From Bacillota bacterium (GTDB taxonomy: Bacteria; Bacillota; TC1): 64,000 nucleotides of DNA. Each line of letters starts with the position of its first letter. Positions within the stretch are counted from its first letter, which is position 1. The DNA lies in the NCBI GenBank assembly GCA_028683955.1, contig JAQUGR010000007.1, forward strand, positions 1 through 64,000. Reading direction: 5' to 3'. The notes beneath the pieces are model-generated. The model was not told where the DNA came from. It ran no database searches and worked only from the letters and a program-made list of their open reading frames with translations. The translations under genes were made by a program, and so were the position numbers. Positions 45,879-55,343 of this stretch are shown here, piece after piece.

Positions 45879-47093
45879 CTAATTAACCAGTCTTCTAGTA
45901 TGAATAAAATCACCAATAAAAATACCGATATAACACAAAGACAAAATCAAACCAACAATCAAGAAACCATAACTATAACCAAAACCAATCACCATAAAAC
46001 CAAAAATCATATTACCAACAGCAAAACCACCATCATAAGCACACTCCTCAATAGCATAGGAAGTAGCTTTCAAATCATCACTAGTCTCCCTGTCAATACC
46101 AGTAATAGCACCAATCACCAAACTATTAGTACCAAAACCCATGGCAATAATTACTAAAAAAAGTGCCAGATTACCATAAGACTCCACAAAAGCCATACTC
46201 AAAAAACCAATTAGAGCAAGAACAGCACTAGGAATAATAATTCTTTTAATACCATACTTATCAATTAAACCTCCACCAGTTAAAGAAGCAATCATACCAA
46301 AAATTCCAATAAAGAACAAAAATATACTAGGCCTAAGAACATCCTTAAGTCCATCCAAAAATATAGCAACATTAGTACCAACAATACCAAAACCACAAGT
46401 AGCAGTCATAACAACCAGATAATACCTAAGCAACCTAGGATTTTTTAACAAAACAAGATATGATGAAAGCATACTAGCCTTTTTAGTCTTTAATGATTTT
46501 ACCGCAATAGCAAAATCTACCTTTGTTTCAGAGATAAAAGTTAAAAGAATAAAAGATATCAATGATGTAACAATGATTCCCATAAACATAGCAGAAAAAC
46601 TAATACCAGACAAAGTAAGAGCATAGACAGGACCAATAATAATACCTATAGAAATAAAACCTCTATAAATACCCATACAACTTCCCAAAACTTTCTTATA
46701 TACTACATCACTAACAACAGAACTGGCAGTTGACATATACATAGCAAGACCAATAGCTTGAATAACTCTTGCAACTAGATGAAGTTCATAGTTTGGAGCA
46801 AACCAGATAAACAACCAGGAAAGTACAAAAGAAAATGAACTAACCAACAAGGAGAACTTTCTACCCCTCTTATCTGATATAGGTCCAAGAAAAATTCTAA
46901 GAAAAATAGCCGATAGACTATAGATTGTAGTTGAAATTCCAACCTGTGCAGGGCTAAAATGCTGACTGATTAGATATACCGGAACAACAGAATAGGAAAT
47001 AGAAATATTCATCATGAAAAATAAAGTTCCAAACAAGAAAAAAAGTACTTTTCTATTTCTAATAAATTCTTTTACACTATTAATTTTCATCAT
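45879..47093 (-). CDS. MFS transporter, drug-efflux type
   Basis: A 404-residue major facilitator with 12 predicted helices. The loop 2-3 motif LGPISDKRGRKFSLL is the signature of the family, and the helix 5 region resembles drug:H+ antiporters. AGGAG precedes two adjacent ATG codons at 47093 and 47090. Directly upstream are an intrinsic terminator and a short open frame, suggesting attenuation. The 3' end is extreme in codon use: 36 of the last 40 codons end in G or T. Confidence 0.88.
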   Translation of the reverse strand: MMKINSVKEFIRNRKVLFFLFGTLFFMMNISISYSVVPVYLISQHFSPAQVGISTTIYSLSAIFLRIFLGPISDKRGRKFSLLVSSFSFVLSWLFIWFAPNYELHLVARVIQAIGLAMYMSTASSVVSDVVYKKVLGSCMGIYRGFISIGIIIGPVYALTLSGISFSAMFMGIIVTSLISFILLTFISETKVDFAIAVKSLKTKKASMLSSYLVLLKNPRLLRYYLVVMTATCGFGIVGTNVAIFLDGLKDVLRPSIFLFFIGIFGMIASLTGGGLIDKYGIKRIIIPSAVLALIGFLSMAFVESYGNLALFLVIIAMGFGTNSLVIGAITGIDRETSDDLKATSYAIEECAYDGGFAVGNMIFGFMVIGFGYSYGFLIVGLILSLCYIGIFIGDFIHTRRLVN

Positions 47094-47106
47094 ATCTCAC
47101 TCCTAT

Positions 47107-47150
47107 AAAAAAAATAGAAGCCTTGTTCAGATTTCACTAAACAAGGCTTC
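47107..47150 (-). terminator. Terminator/attenuator in the MFS leader
   Basis: On the minus strand AAGAAGCCTTGTTT / AACAAGGCTTCT forms a 12-bp stem, followed by eight T residues and then, within a few bases, the MFS ribosome binding site. A terminator this close upstream of a gene normally acts as an attenuator. Confidence 0.7.
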
Positions 47151-47164
47151 TTAGTATTCTAATA

Positions 47165-47278
47165 TTATTTAATTAAACAGTTAATTATTTCGACTATATC
47201 AAATATCCGTAAATTAACAGGGGCCTTTTCTGTTTTATTTTGGATGTTTGGTTTCTCCATGAGGAGTTTAATAGCCAT
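47165..47278 (-). CDS. Possible leader peptide (37 aa) upstream of MFS pump
   Basis: Starting at ATG 47278 on the minus strand, 37 codons (MAIKLLMEKPNIQNKTEKAP and 17 more) end with TAA 15 nt before the attenuator hairpin. An AAAGG lies close (3 nt) and a TAGGTAG at better distance. The position matches leader peptides whose ribosome stalling opens efflux genes. A chance frame cannot be excluded. Confidence 0.4.
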   Translation of the reverse strand: MAIKLLMEKPNIQNKTEKAPVNLRIFDIVEIINCLIK

Positions 47279-47439
47279 TGTCCTTTACTACCTACTTTAA
47301 GATTATATAAAATATATCTTAAATTTAAGGTAAGGATAACATATTTTTCGTATTTGTTCAAGTTGCAATTTATTTAAAAAAAATAATATAAATATTCCAT
47401 ATGTTAAAAGATCCTTTTATATCCTAAAAATGGAGTATA

Positions 47440-47469
47440 TTTACAGGAAAAGATATAGTATAATATAAT
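47440..47469 (+). promoter_or_regulatory. Sigma-A-type promoter
   Basis: TTTACA at 47440-47445, an 18-nt spacer and TATAAT at 47464-47469, about 80 nt before the surface protein gene. Confidence 0.55.
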
Positions 47470-47547
47470 GAGTTGAAAACGATATATTTGAGTTTACTAT
47501 AGTTTTTATATAAATTTATTAAGATTTATAAATGGGGAGATCATATA

Positions 47548-49686
47548 ATGATAGAAAAAACGGCAAACAAAAAAACAAAAATGAAAATAAAAACCAGAAT
47601 AATTCATACTATACTTTTCCTTTCCATAATAATGACCGGAACAATCATAGGCACAGGTACATTTGCCAGTGTTGATAAGACAGCACTAAACCTGGACTTT
47701 GAAAACGGAAATACCGGTTGGACAAATCCAGAAGGAACATTTATATATAATAGTCCAACAGGAACAAGTTCAAGCGGAGGAAAAACATGGGATGTTAGCG
47801 GAATTGGTACAGCCATGGCCAAATTGCAGCCCAACACTTCGAATCAGAACTTCACAACAGTCAGTACAACACTTAACCTGTCAACTGACAGCTACAATTA
47901 TCTGGTAGGAGTATTCCCTAGAATAACCAATACTTCATACATCTATAAAGACATAAACCTAGTTGCTGGGGATGTATTCACAATGGCCTGGAACTATGTA
48001 GCAATCGACTACACACCTTTTAACGATGCATCAATTGCCACATTAGTAAATAAGACAGACCCAGGCAAACCTGCACTTATCAACGGCCGCTATGCTGAAA
48101 CAGTCATATTAGGAGCAACAGTGCCAGGTACAGCCAACTACACAACAGGAAGCTATGGCGCAACAGGATGGCAGACTGTTACTTTCAAGGCAACTACTAC
48201 TGGAACCTATCGCCTCGGATTTGCAACATACAACCTTGATGATACGGGCTATAGCCCTATACTATATATAGACGACGCTAAAGGAACCACACTCTTGAAT
48301 GGGCAACCATTTGCACCAGTAGGACAAGATCCTGATGCACCTGAACCCCAGCCAATCAAGGGTTTGATCTACGACAAGAATTACTTCATAGAAGGAAACG
48401 CCAATGATGGCTCAATTACAGAATCAATAAATATAATTCTGAATGAAGAAACTTTCACTGGAACAAACGGCAGCATAATTCCAGCAACAGTAAACAATCT
48501 ACCAGCTGGACTAGCCGCTTCAATTATCAGAACATCAGATACAACAGCCACCCTGTCACTTACAGGTAAAGCTTTAAACAATTCAATAGACGACAGTATT
48601 AGCAATCTGGAAATAATTTTCCCTGATAGTGCCTTTACTGGCAACAATGCAGGAGAAGTACTAGGTTATACCGTATCCGATTTTGAAATAAGATTTAACC
48701 ACTTTGCCATTATCTATAACCTGGACGGAGGCAAAAATAACATAGCTAATCCAAAGGACTATGAACAAGGATCAGGCACAATAACACTAGCTGATCCTAC
48801 GAAGTCCGGTTATGTTTTCTCTGGCTGGTATGATGCAGTAACTGGAGGAAACAAGATAACAAAAATAGAGACCACTAATGGAGGTAATGTAACAATATTT
48901 GCTCGCTGGGTAGTGGAAAGGACAATAACCTACAACCTAGCAGGAGGTATCAATAACATAGACAATCCTGATAAATATATTGAAGGTAACAAAGTCAGTC
49001 TTAAAGCCCCAACTAGGGAAGGATACTACTTCGATGGCTGGTACACATCAGCTCTAGGAGGAAGTCTAATGTTATCAATACCGGAGACTAGTACGGGCAA
49101 TCTGACACTCTATGCCCGCTGGATAAAGGCTACTATCGAGAGCCCTCCATCAAGAGAGCTATCACCGATAGTATATAACCTGATTGAAGGAATCAACTTT
49201 ACGGAAGAGGAAATGGCAGGCTCATATAGTGCCAGAATGACCTTTGCAGTTGTGACCAAGGAAGAAACTGATCCTTTAGTAATCAATTTGATTGGGAAAC
49301 ATTTCGGCGTCAGCGATACACTGACAATGAAAAACTATGTCCTAGAAATCAAAATCTATAAGATTGTCAACGATGTAGAAACTATTGTTACTGAACTATC
49401 AAGTCCAGTGACTATCTCCTTTGTAGTCCCAGAAGAACTTAGGGACAAGGATTTAAAACTTGTCAGAATACATGAGGGAGAATTAAGTGTTCTTGACTAT
49501 AGCTATGATGAAACAAGCCATGTGCTGACCTTTACCTCAGACAAGTTTTCGACTTATACTCTGTCATATGCGGAGAATATAGTAAACATGCCAAAGACCG
49601 GAGGATTCCTGGGAGTTGCAGCTTCTATAGGCATTATCGGATCAGGTCTTGTAGTACTTTGGTTTACTAAAAGAAAAGTGAAATAA
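47548..49686 (+). CDS. LPXTG-like anchored surface protein with InlB B-repeats
   Basis: A 712-residue exported protein: long signal peptide (about 1-40), an N-terminal jelly-roll or choice-of-anchor-like region, two Listeria-Bacteroides InlB B-repeats (YNLDGGKNNIANPKDY to IFARW, and YNLAGGINNIDNPDKY to LYARW, about 388-530), a DUF-like beta domain, and a C-terminal sorting signal MPKTG (681-685) followed by a hydrophobic helix and KRKVK. Sortase would link it to the cell wall. GGGGAG precedes the ATG. The 5' part is very A/C-rich. Likely an adhesin. Confidence 0.9.
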   Translation: MIEKTANKKTKMKIKTRIIHTILFLSIIMTGTIIGTGTFASVDKTALNLDFENGNTGWTNPEGTFIYNSPTGTSSSGGKTWDVSGIGTAMAKLQPNTSNQNFTTVSTTLNLSTDSYNYLVGVFPRITNTSYIYKDINLVAGDVFTMAWNYVAIDYTPFNDASIATLVNKTDPGKPALINGRYAETVILGATVPGTANYTTGSYGATGWQTVTFKATTTGTYRLGFATYNLDDTGYSPILYIDDAKGTTLLNGQPFAPVGQDPDAPEPQPIKGLIYDKNYFIEGNANDGSITESINIILNEETFTGTNGSIIPATVNNLPAGLAASIIRTSDTTATLSLTGKALNNSIDDSISNLEIIFPDSAFTGNNAGEVLGYTVSDFEIRFNHFAIIYNLDGGKNNIANPKDYEQGSGTITLADPTKSGYVFSGWYDAVTGGNKITKIETTNGGNVTIFARWVVERTITYNLAGGINNIDNPDKYIEGNKVSLKAPTREGYYFDGWYTSALGGSLMLSIPETSTGNLTLYARWIKATIESPPSRELSPIVYNLIEGINFTEEEMAGSYSARMTFAVVTKEETDPLVINLIGKHFGVSDTLTMKNYVLEIKIYKIVNDVETIVTELSSPVTISFVVPEELRDKDLKLVRIHEGELSVLDYSYDETSHVLTFTSDKFSTYTLSYAENIVNMPKTGGFLGVAASIGIIGSGLVVLWFTKRKVK

Positions 49687-49699
49687 CATAATGTTAACT

Positions 49700-49744
49700 A
49701 ACACCCCAATTGTCAGACATCAGTCTGACATCAGGGGTGTTTTA
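49700..49744 (+). terminator. Intrinsic terminator with compound stem
   Basis: AACACCCC / GGGGTGTT encloses a second perfect stem GTCAGAC / GTCTGAC; a T-run follows. Confidence 0.85.
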
Positions 49745-49863
49745 TATTCTGAAAAGTTACGTGAAAAAGGTAGTGTATTGTAGGAATAAATATAGTACAA
49801 TAGATTATGTGGTAAATATAGAATCCATACATAAATATGATATACCATTAGGAGAAAGAACTC

Positions 49864-51438
49864 ATGTACAATTACCAGGAAATAATGAAAAAAAGGAAAC
49901 CAGTCATATACACTACGGTAGCATTAATACTATATATGATAATTTACTATATAACACTGAACCAAGATAACAATCAAATCAAAATCATATTTAGTAATAT
50001 TATGGGAATACTGGGACTTGCAATAAGTCTCTTAATAATGATATATGCCATCAAAAAACACACTTCCAAAAACCAAAAAAAAATGTGGAGACTATTTGCC
50101 ATAGGAATATTTTTCTTTATTCTTGGAGATAGTGTCTGGTTTATTAGTGAATCAATTAATAAACTCGATTCATATCTATTAATAACTGATATATTTTATT
50201 CTATACAGTCAGTTTTATTCGTGATAGCTTTATATAAATTTGCCTTCAAAAAAGGTAACCCAAGAAGAATAATTAAAAGCATTGATATTTTAATAGGATC
50301 ATTGCTTATAGTCATATTAGAGTTGAAGTATATTATAATACCAGTATTTTCATTAACCATAAATAATGGAATCTCATCTTATCTTTCCATAATTTATCCA
50401 GTTACTGATTTAATTATGCTTATTATTTTAATTATGCTGGTACTAAGACCGACAGATAAAAAGATGATAAAAGTAACCAGACTGATTTTTATACCAATTA
50501 TTATAAATATAATTATTGATCAAATATATGTTTTTGAAGCAATATATAGTAACTATAGTTCTGGAAGTATGCTAGATCCCCTATGGCCTTTAGCAACCTG
50601 GATCCTGGCAATAATCGCCATAATATCAGCAGAAGTAAATATCAAAGTAACAGAAAATGAAGAAGATAAGGGAGGCATATTAGGTGTTAAACAATCAATA
50701 AGAAATATAATTGTAATAGTTATTTATGTTGCTTTTATTATATTTGGAGCTTATGTTTTTAGCAGGTATTTGATTATCGATGTATTATCAGTCGGATTCC
50801 TTATTATTGTAACCATACTGATTATTAGAGATATGTTTTATTCAATCAAAATGGGTAAGCTATTTGAGAAAATTAAAGTAGTTAATAAGGATTTGGAAAT
50901 TGTTAATGAAAAACTGGAGGTAGAGTCAAAGACAGACTATATGACAGGACTTAACAATAGAAGACAAATAATGAATATATATTCAAAGCTAAAAAAACAC
51001 ATATTAAAAGAAAGTTCTATATTATCAGTTATAATGATCGATGTTGATAACTTCAAGAATATTAATGATCAATATGGACACGAATCTGGAGATAAGGTAT
51101 TAAAAAAAGTATCTGAGTTACTTCGGGAAAATATTAGAGGAAATGATCACGTTGGCCGATTTGGTGGTGAGGAATTCATGATTTTAATGCCTGACTGTGA
51201 TAAAGAAAAGGCCTATGGTCTTGCTGAGAGAATCAGGCTGAAAATAGAATCGACACCAATAAACATTGATAATTCAGATTTAAATGTCAATGTTACAATA
51301 AGTGCAGGGATATCCTGCTTGGGGGCAAGTTCTAATATTAATAGTGATACTATAAACGAAGCGGATAAAGCTCTATATATTGCTAAAGGTAATGGTCGTA
51401 ATCAGGTAATAAAGTTCAATGAACCTTCTTTAATATAA
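49864..51438 (+). CDS. Membrane-bound diguanylate cyclase
   Basis: A 524-residue protein with eight or nine predicted helices in residues 15-320, a short coiled coil (NKDLEIVNEKLEVESK) and a GGDEF domain with the active variant GGEEF at 434-438 plus the canonical start DYMTGLNNRR. It should make c-di-GMP from GTP in response to a membrane signal. AGGAG eight bases upstream favours ATG 49864 over ATG 49885. No EAL or HD-GYP part is present. Confidence 0.9.
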   Translation: MYNYQEIMKKRKPVIYTTVALILYMIIYYITLNQDNNQIKIIFSNIMGILGLAISLLIMIYAIKKHTSKNQKKMWRLFAIGIFFFILGDSVWFISESINKLDSYLLITDIFYSIQSVLFVIALYKFAFKKGNPRRIIKSIDILIGSLLIVILELKYIIIPVFSLTINNGISSYLSIIYPVTDLIMLIILIMLVLRPTDKKMIKVTRLIFIPIIINIIIDQIYVFEAIYSNYSSGSMLDPLWPLATWILAIIAIISAEVNIKVTENEEDKGGILGVKQSIRNIIVIVIYVAFIIFGAYVFSRYLIIDVLSVGFLIIVTILIIRDMFYSIKMGKLFEKIKVVNKDLEIVNEKLEVESKTDYMTGLNNRRQIMNIYSKLKKHILKESSILSVIMIDVDNFKNINDQYGHESGDKVLKKVSELLRENIRGNDHVGRFGGEEFMILMPDCDKEKAYGLAERIRLKIESTPINIDNSDLNVNVTISAGISCLGASSNINSDTINEADKALYIAKGNGRNQVIKFNEPSLI

Positions 51439-51519
51439 TAAATCAGGGTTTCTAATTTCTATGCTCTATGTTACAATTTTATTGTGCTAAATCATAAATG
51501 ACTAAAGGAGCAAGATAGT

Positions 51520-51909
51520 ATGAAAGAAATAAAAGGAATTGAACATGTTTGTATTTCAGTAAATAATATGGACGAAACATTGGATTTTTATATTAATGTA
51601 ATAGGATGTAAACTTATTGATAGATTTCCACTAGACTGGGTTAATGTAGAACTTGCTCATGTTGAAATAAATGGAAAAATTTTAGAATTTACCTATAAAT
51701 CAGACACCCCTCGTTTAAGAACAGATCGTTGGGAAGTAGGACATATTGCCTTTAATGTTTCAGATATAAATAAGGTAGCAGAAAATTTAAGTTCTGTTAA
51801 AAATATCAATTTCATTGATGAAAAACCTAATGTAGTAACTGATACACTAAGTACTTTCTTTATAGAAGGTCCTAGTGGTGAAGTAATAGAATTTATGGAA
51901 TATAAATAA
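51520..51909 (+). CDS. VOC (glyoxalase-fold) protein
   Basis: A 129-residue vicinal-oxygen-chelate protein: IEHVCISVNNMDETLDFYIN starts the first beta-alpha-beta module and VGHIAFNVSDINKV the second; FFIEGPSGEVIEFME ends it with the metal-binding Glu. Probable metal ligands are H10, E in LEFT and H75. The substrate is unknown. AAGGAG precedes the ATG; a terminator follows. Confidence 0.85.
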   Translation: MKEIKGIEHVCISVNNMDETLDFYINVIGCKLIDRFPLDWVNVELAHVEINGKILEFTYKSDTPRLRTDRWEVGHIAFNVSDINKVAENLSSVKNINFIDEKPNVVTDTLSTFFIEGPSGEVIEFMEYK

Positions 51910-51920
51910 TAACATCGATA

Positions 51921-51958
51921 AAATAGCAGGTGAGGAAAACCCTCGACCTGCTATTTTT
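51921..51958 (+). terminator. Intrinsic terminator
   Basis: AAATAGCAGGTGAGG / CCTCGACCTGCTATTT with a five-base loop and a T-run; it could also stop the minus-strand operon that ends at 52007. Confidence 0.85.
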
Positions 51959-52006
51959 TATTAAAAGGATATGATTTATGGATACATTATTTTCTAATTA
52001 TCTATG

Positions 52007-52831
52007 CTATAGGTTAGAAAAGAGAACATAAGCACCTTGATAAATATCGTTAAACTTTGTTTTAAATTCCTCTGTTTGGGTTACTTCAATTATAGCTTTT
52101 GCCCAAGGAGTGTTTTCATTACCTTCATTAACTACAAGACCAGTTGGGAAGTTAACAGATTCACCATCATCAGCAATATAAGAAGATGCATCAATGCCAG
52201 CATTTTTCATAACTGAAGAGAAGCTAATTGTAGCAGCAGCATCCTTATAAGCAGAAGCAGTAGCTGTAGTTTCTACCTCTGAAAACTTAATGTTCTTAGT
52301 GTTTTCAACAACATCAAGAGTAGTGAAAAAGTCCCCTTTTTTAGCTCCAAGTTTGATCAAACCTACTTTTTCTAATAGTAATAATGATCTTTGCATATTA
52401 TCAGGATCGTTGGAGATTGTTATAGTTGCATTTTTAGGTATTTGATCAATTGAATCATATTTAGATGAATAAATCCCAAAAATAGATGCATACATATATG
52501 GCTTAACCATAACAAGATTAGAATTATTTAGTTCATTGAAAGTTTTTATCCAAGGAAGATGATTTAACATCAATCCGTCAATACTTCCGTCTTTCAAGGC
52601 AATTGCTGGTAAGTTGTTTCCATCAAATACTACAACTTCCATTTCATAACCTTTGTCTTTCATCATTTTACTAATTACCTGAACAGCAGGTTCATTTAAT
52701 GGCATGCAACCAATTTTAAATTTTGTTTTCTCACTAGTATCCACTTTCGCATCTGTTCCACAACCTACTAATACAGTAACCATTAAAACTACAACCATTA
52801 GAGATATAATACTTTTTAGTGTTTTTTTCAT
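52007..52831 (-). CDS. MetQ/NlpA-type substrate-binding lipoprotein
   Basis: A 274-residue lipoprotein with lipobox LVGC (Cys24) and an NlpA/MetQ fold (FKIGCMPLNEPAVQVISKMM, then DGLMLNHLPWIKTFNEL). It delivers its ligand to the MetI-type permease. The family usually binds methionine, but FSSVMKNAG and the DUF169 neighbour leave room for another ligand. AGGAGG precedes the ATG. Last gene of a four-gene minus-strand operon. Confidence 0.88.
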   Translation of the reverse strand: MKKTLKSIISLMVVVLMVTVLVGCGTDAKVDTSEKTKFKIGCMPLNEPAVQVISKMMKDKGYEMEVVVFDGNNLPAIALKDGSIDGLMLNHLPWIKTFNELNNSNLVMVKPYMYASIFGIYSSKYDSIDQIPKNATITISNDPDNMQRSLLLLEKVGLIKLGAKKGDFFTTLDVVENTKNIKFSEVETTATASAYKDAAATISFSSVMKNAGIDASSYIADDGESVNFPTGLVVNEGNENTPWAKAIIEVTQTEEFKTKFNDIYQGAYVLFSNL

Positions 52832-52857
52832 TTTTATTCCTCCTAAAATTATTTATG

Positions 52858-53670
52858 TTAATTTTTATTAACTAAACCACCTTTATATACTTTATCGTCA
52901 TAATTAGAGTTATATTCAATATTAAAATCATCATTTAGATTTAAATCAGCTGTCTTTATTTTTTGTTCTATCTTTTTCTTTCCCTTATTTCTTTCTAATG
53001 GATTTACCGTTTTCTTCAAGCCTTCAATAATATCCTCGAAAATTCTATAAGGCATTCCTATCCCAAGTTCATCTTCCTTCCAATTAGCCAACATACGAGT
53101 ACCGGCACACAACATAGAAAAATTTATTCTAGATTCTTCATATGGTAGTGATGTACATTCTTGACAAATTGCTTGCATTCCAGAAAATTTAATATTTTCT
53201 ATATGTCCGTGCTTATATGCATAACCTTGTGCTATTCTCATACCATTAAAGGGATTGGTTACGATGATAACAATATCGGGTTCTTCCTTAAAAGCTTCTA
53301 AGGGCATTATTGCAAGTCCATAAGTATCGTGTTGGCAATAGACCATATTTTTAGATATCTTCCTGCAAATTCCCTTATCTTTATAGGTGCCATAATTTGA
53401 TCTTCTCTCACCAGATAGTACTTCCTTTGTAGGTTCAGCCAAGCCAAGAGCCCATGCCGATCCCATACAGCCACTATGTCCCTTATGTATCTTTTGGCAT
53501 TTACCATCACTTGCTCTTTTAACGACAACACAATATGGTAAAATATTAGTATTTTCAGGAGCATCAAAATTATCATATTCTTCTTTAGAAAGAAAAAACT
53601 TTACACCCACTGGATTTCTTTTTAAATCCAACAATATCTCAAGCCATTTGGCATTTTCTTTAACATTCAT
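52858..53670 (-). CDS. DUF169 family protein inside an NlpA-type ABC operon
   Basis: A 270-residue cytoplasmic protein. VGVKFFLSKEEY opens the DUF169 domain, which carries several conserved cysteines (CVVVKRASDGKC, QAICQECTSLPYEES, CAGTRM) and could hold a metal or cofactor. DUF169 proteins have no assigned reaction. It sits 16 nt after the permease and 26 nt before the binding protein, so it is an integral part of the importer operon. Confidence 0.85.
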   Translation of the reverse strand: MNVKENAKWLEILLDLKRNPVGVKFFLSKEEYDNFDAPENTNILPYCVVVKRASDGKCQKIHKGHSGCMGSAWALGLAEPTKEVLSGERRSNYGTYKDKGICRKISKNMVYCQHDTYGLAIMPLEAFKEEPDIVIIVTNPFNGMRIAQGYAYKHGHIENIKFSGMQAICQECTSLPYEESRINFSMLCAGTRMLANWKEDELGIGMPYRIFEDIIEGLKKTVNPLERNKGKKKIEQKIKTADLNLNDDFNIEYNSNYDDKVYKGGLVNKN

Positions 53671-53686
53671 TTAATCATTTCCTTTC

Positions 53687-54358
53687 TTATTGGAATTTCT
53701 TATATAACTTGTCGCCTATATACTGTGTTAAATTTACTAGTAGAAATAGGACAAAAACAGCCATATATAGGACTGTATTATTAAAACTTTGAAAACCATA
53801 GGTCAAGGAAACTGCTCCAAGGCCACCACCACCTACTGCTCCGGCTATTGTGGTTCCGGCAATATATGTAACTGTAGCCATTGTAACTACAGAAATAATT
53901 CCTGGCATTGATTCTCTGATAATTACTCTGAAAATTATCTGCATATTATTTGCCCCAAATGAGCGAGCGGCTTCTATAAGTTGTTTGTCTACATCTATGA
54001 AACAATTCTCCAAAAGTCTGGCAATAAATGCTGTTGCAGCAATAGATAAAGGAACTATAGCTGCCATTTCGCCAATTGTTGTTCCAATAATTAATCTGGT
54101 TAAAGGTGACATTGCAACAATAAGTATCAAAATTGGGAAGGACCTTATTGTATTAACAAAAAAGTTTAGTATCGGATAGATTTTTTTATTAGGTTTCAAG
54201 CCATTTGGATTGTATAGAGTCAAGAATATTGCTAGTATAAAACCAAATGTTAAACCTAATAGCATTGTCCCAGTCGCCATTCTCAAGGTAGCATAAGTTG
54301 AGGGGACAATTAGTTTTTCTAGATAATATAAGAAATCTTCTAAAAAACTAGTTAGCAT
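53687..54358 (-). CDS. MetI-type ABC permease
   Basis: A 223-residue permease with about five helices. The cytoplasmic coupling loop EAARSFGANNMQIIFRVIIRESMPGI carries the EAA motif. I prefer ATG 54358, six bases after AAGGAGG and overlapping the ATPase gene, to the upstream ATG at 54385. It forms the homodimeric membrane channel with the ATPase encoded just upstream. Confidence 0.9.
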   Translation of the reverse strand: MLTSFLEDFLYYLEKLIVPSTYATLRMATGTMLLGLTFGFILAIFLTLYNPNGLKPNKKIYPILNFFVNTIRSFPILILIVAMSPLTRLIIGTTIGEMAAIVPLSIAATAFIARLLENCFIDVDKQLIEAARSFGANNMQIIFRVIIRESMPGIISVVTMATVTYIAGTTIAGAVGGGGLGAVSLTYGFQSFNNTVLYMAVFVLFLLVNLTQYIGDKLYKKFQ

Positions 54359-55343
54359 CATCAGCCTCCTTATCTGTTTGTTCATCTATTTCGTGCCAAA
54401 GGATATTATTCTTATCTAAGAATTTTTTAATATCCCTCATATATATAGGATCGAAATTAATTATATATGAAGTTATAGAGTCATCTTTAAAATTGTGAGA
54501 GTCACTTCCAACCACAGAAAAATCAATATTTAGAGTCCTGGCGAGTCTTGATAAAATTGGGTCTTTGTTATTATATTTGGAAAATAATAACTCTATGTTC
54601 TTACCTTCTTTTGGCAGACTTACTCCTTTATCGCCAAGAAGATTTATTAAGGCTTCTGGCTTGTCTTTAAAAATATTTTCTACAGTTCCATGTGCTTCTA
54701 TTATTCCATTTTCAAGTATTGCAATATTTTCACATACACTTCGTAAAACTCCCATTTCATGACTCACTATGATTATGGTAATACCTAGTTCTTTGTTGAT
54801 CTTTGCTAGTAGATTAATTATTGAGTTTGTACTTTTAGGATCTAAAGCAGAAGTAGCCTCATCGCATAGTAGAACTTTAGGATTCATTGTAAGAGCTCTG
54901 GCTATGGCTACTCTTTGTTTTTGACCACCTGATAATTCCCTAGCCTTGCAATGTATTTTTTCTGGGATACCAACCACATCTAAAAGTTCCTTAACTTTTT
55001 TATCAATTTCTTTTTTGTCATAATGCCAACATTTCATAGGTAAGGCGATATTATCATAGACACTTATTCGGTTCATCAAAGAAAAATTTTGAAATATCAT
55101 TCCGATTTCTTTTCTGAATATTCTCATTTTACTATCATCCAATTTTCCTACATCAACCTGATCGACTAAAATAGAACCTGATTCAAAAGACTCGATTCCA
55201 TTTATGCATCTAAGCAATGTTGACTTACCAGTACCACTTCTGCCAGCAAAACCAAAAATATCACCTTTTTTTATTGTCAAGTTGATACCATTTAAAACTT
55301 GGTCGTTATTATATGATTTTTTTAGATTCTTGATTTCTATCAT
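54348..55343 (-). CDS. MetN-type ABC ATPase with C-terminal NIL domain
   Basis: A 331-residue ATPase: Walker A GRSGTGKST (34-42), signature LSGGQKQR, Walker B VLLCDEATSALD and H-loop SHE. Residues about 255-325 resemble the NIL regulatory domain that in MetN binds methionine and inhibits transport. First gene of the minus-strand operon (ATPase, permease, DUF169, lipoprotein). No S-box or T-box leader is visible upstream, unlike many methionine importers of Firmicutes. Confidence 0.9.
   Translation of the reverse strand: MIEIKNLKKSYNNDQVLNGINLTIKKGDIFGFAGRSGTGKSTLLRCINGIESFESGSILVDQVDVGKLDDSKMRIFRKEIGMIFQNFSLMNRISVYDNIALPMKCWHYDKKEIDKKVKELLDVVGIPEKIHCKARELSGGQKQRVAIARALTMNPKVLLCDEATSALDPKSTNSIINLLAKINKELGITIIIVSHEMGVLRSVCENIAILENGIIEAHGTVENIFKDKPEALINLLGDKGVSLPKEGKNIELLFSKYNNKDPILSRLARTLNIDFSVVGSDSHNFKDDSITSYIINFDPIYMRDIKKFLDKNNILWHEIDEQTDKEADDAN

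Noticed and set aside
52007-55343. Calling the importer a proven methionine transporter
   Set aside because: Family similarity is clear, but the ligand cannot be read from the sequence and the usual S-box or T-box leader is missing.
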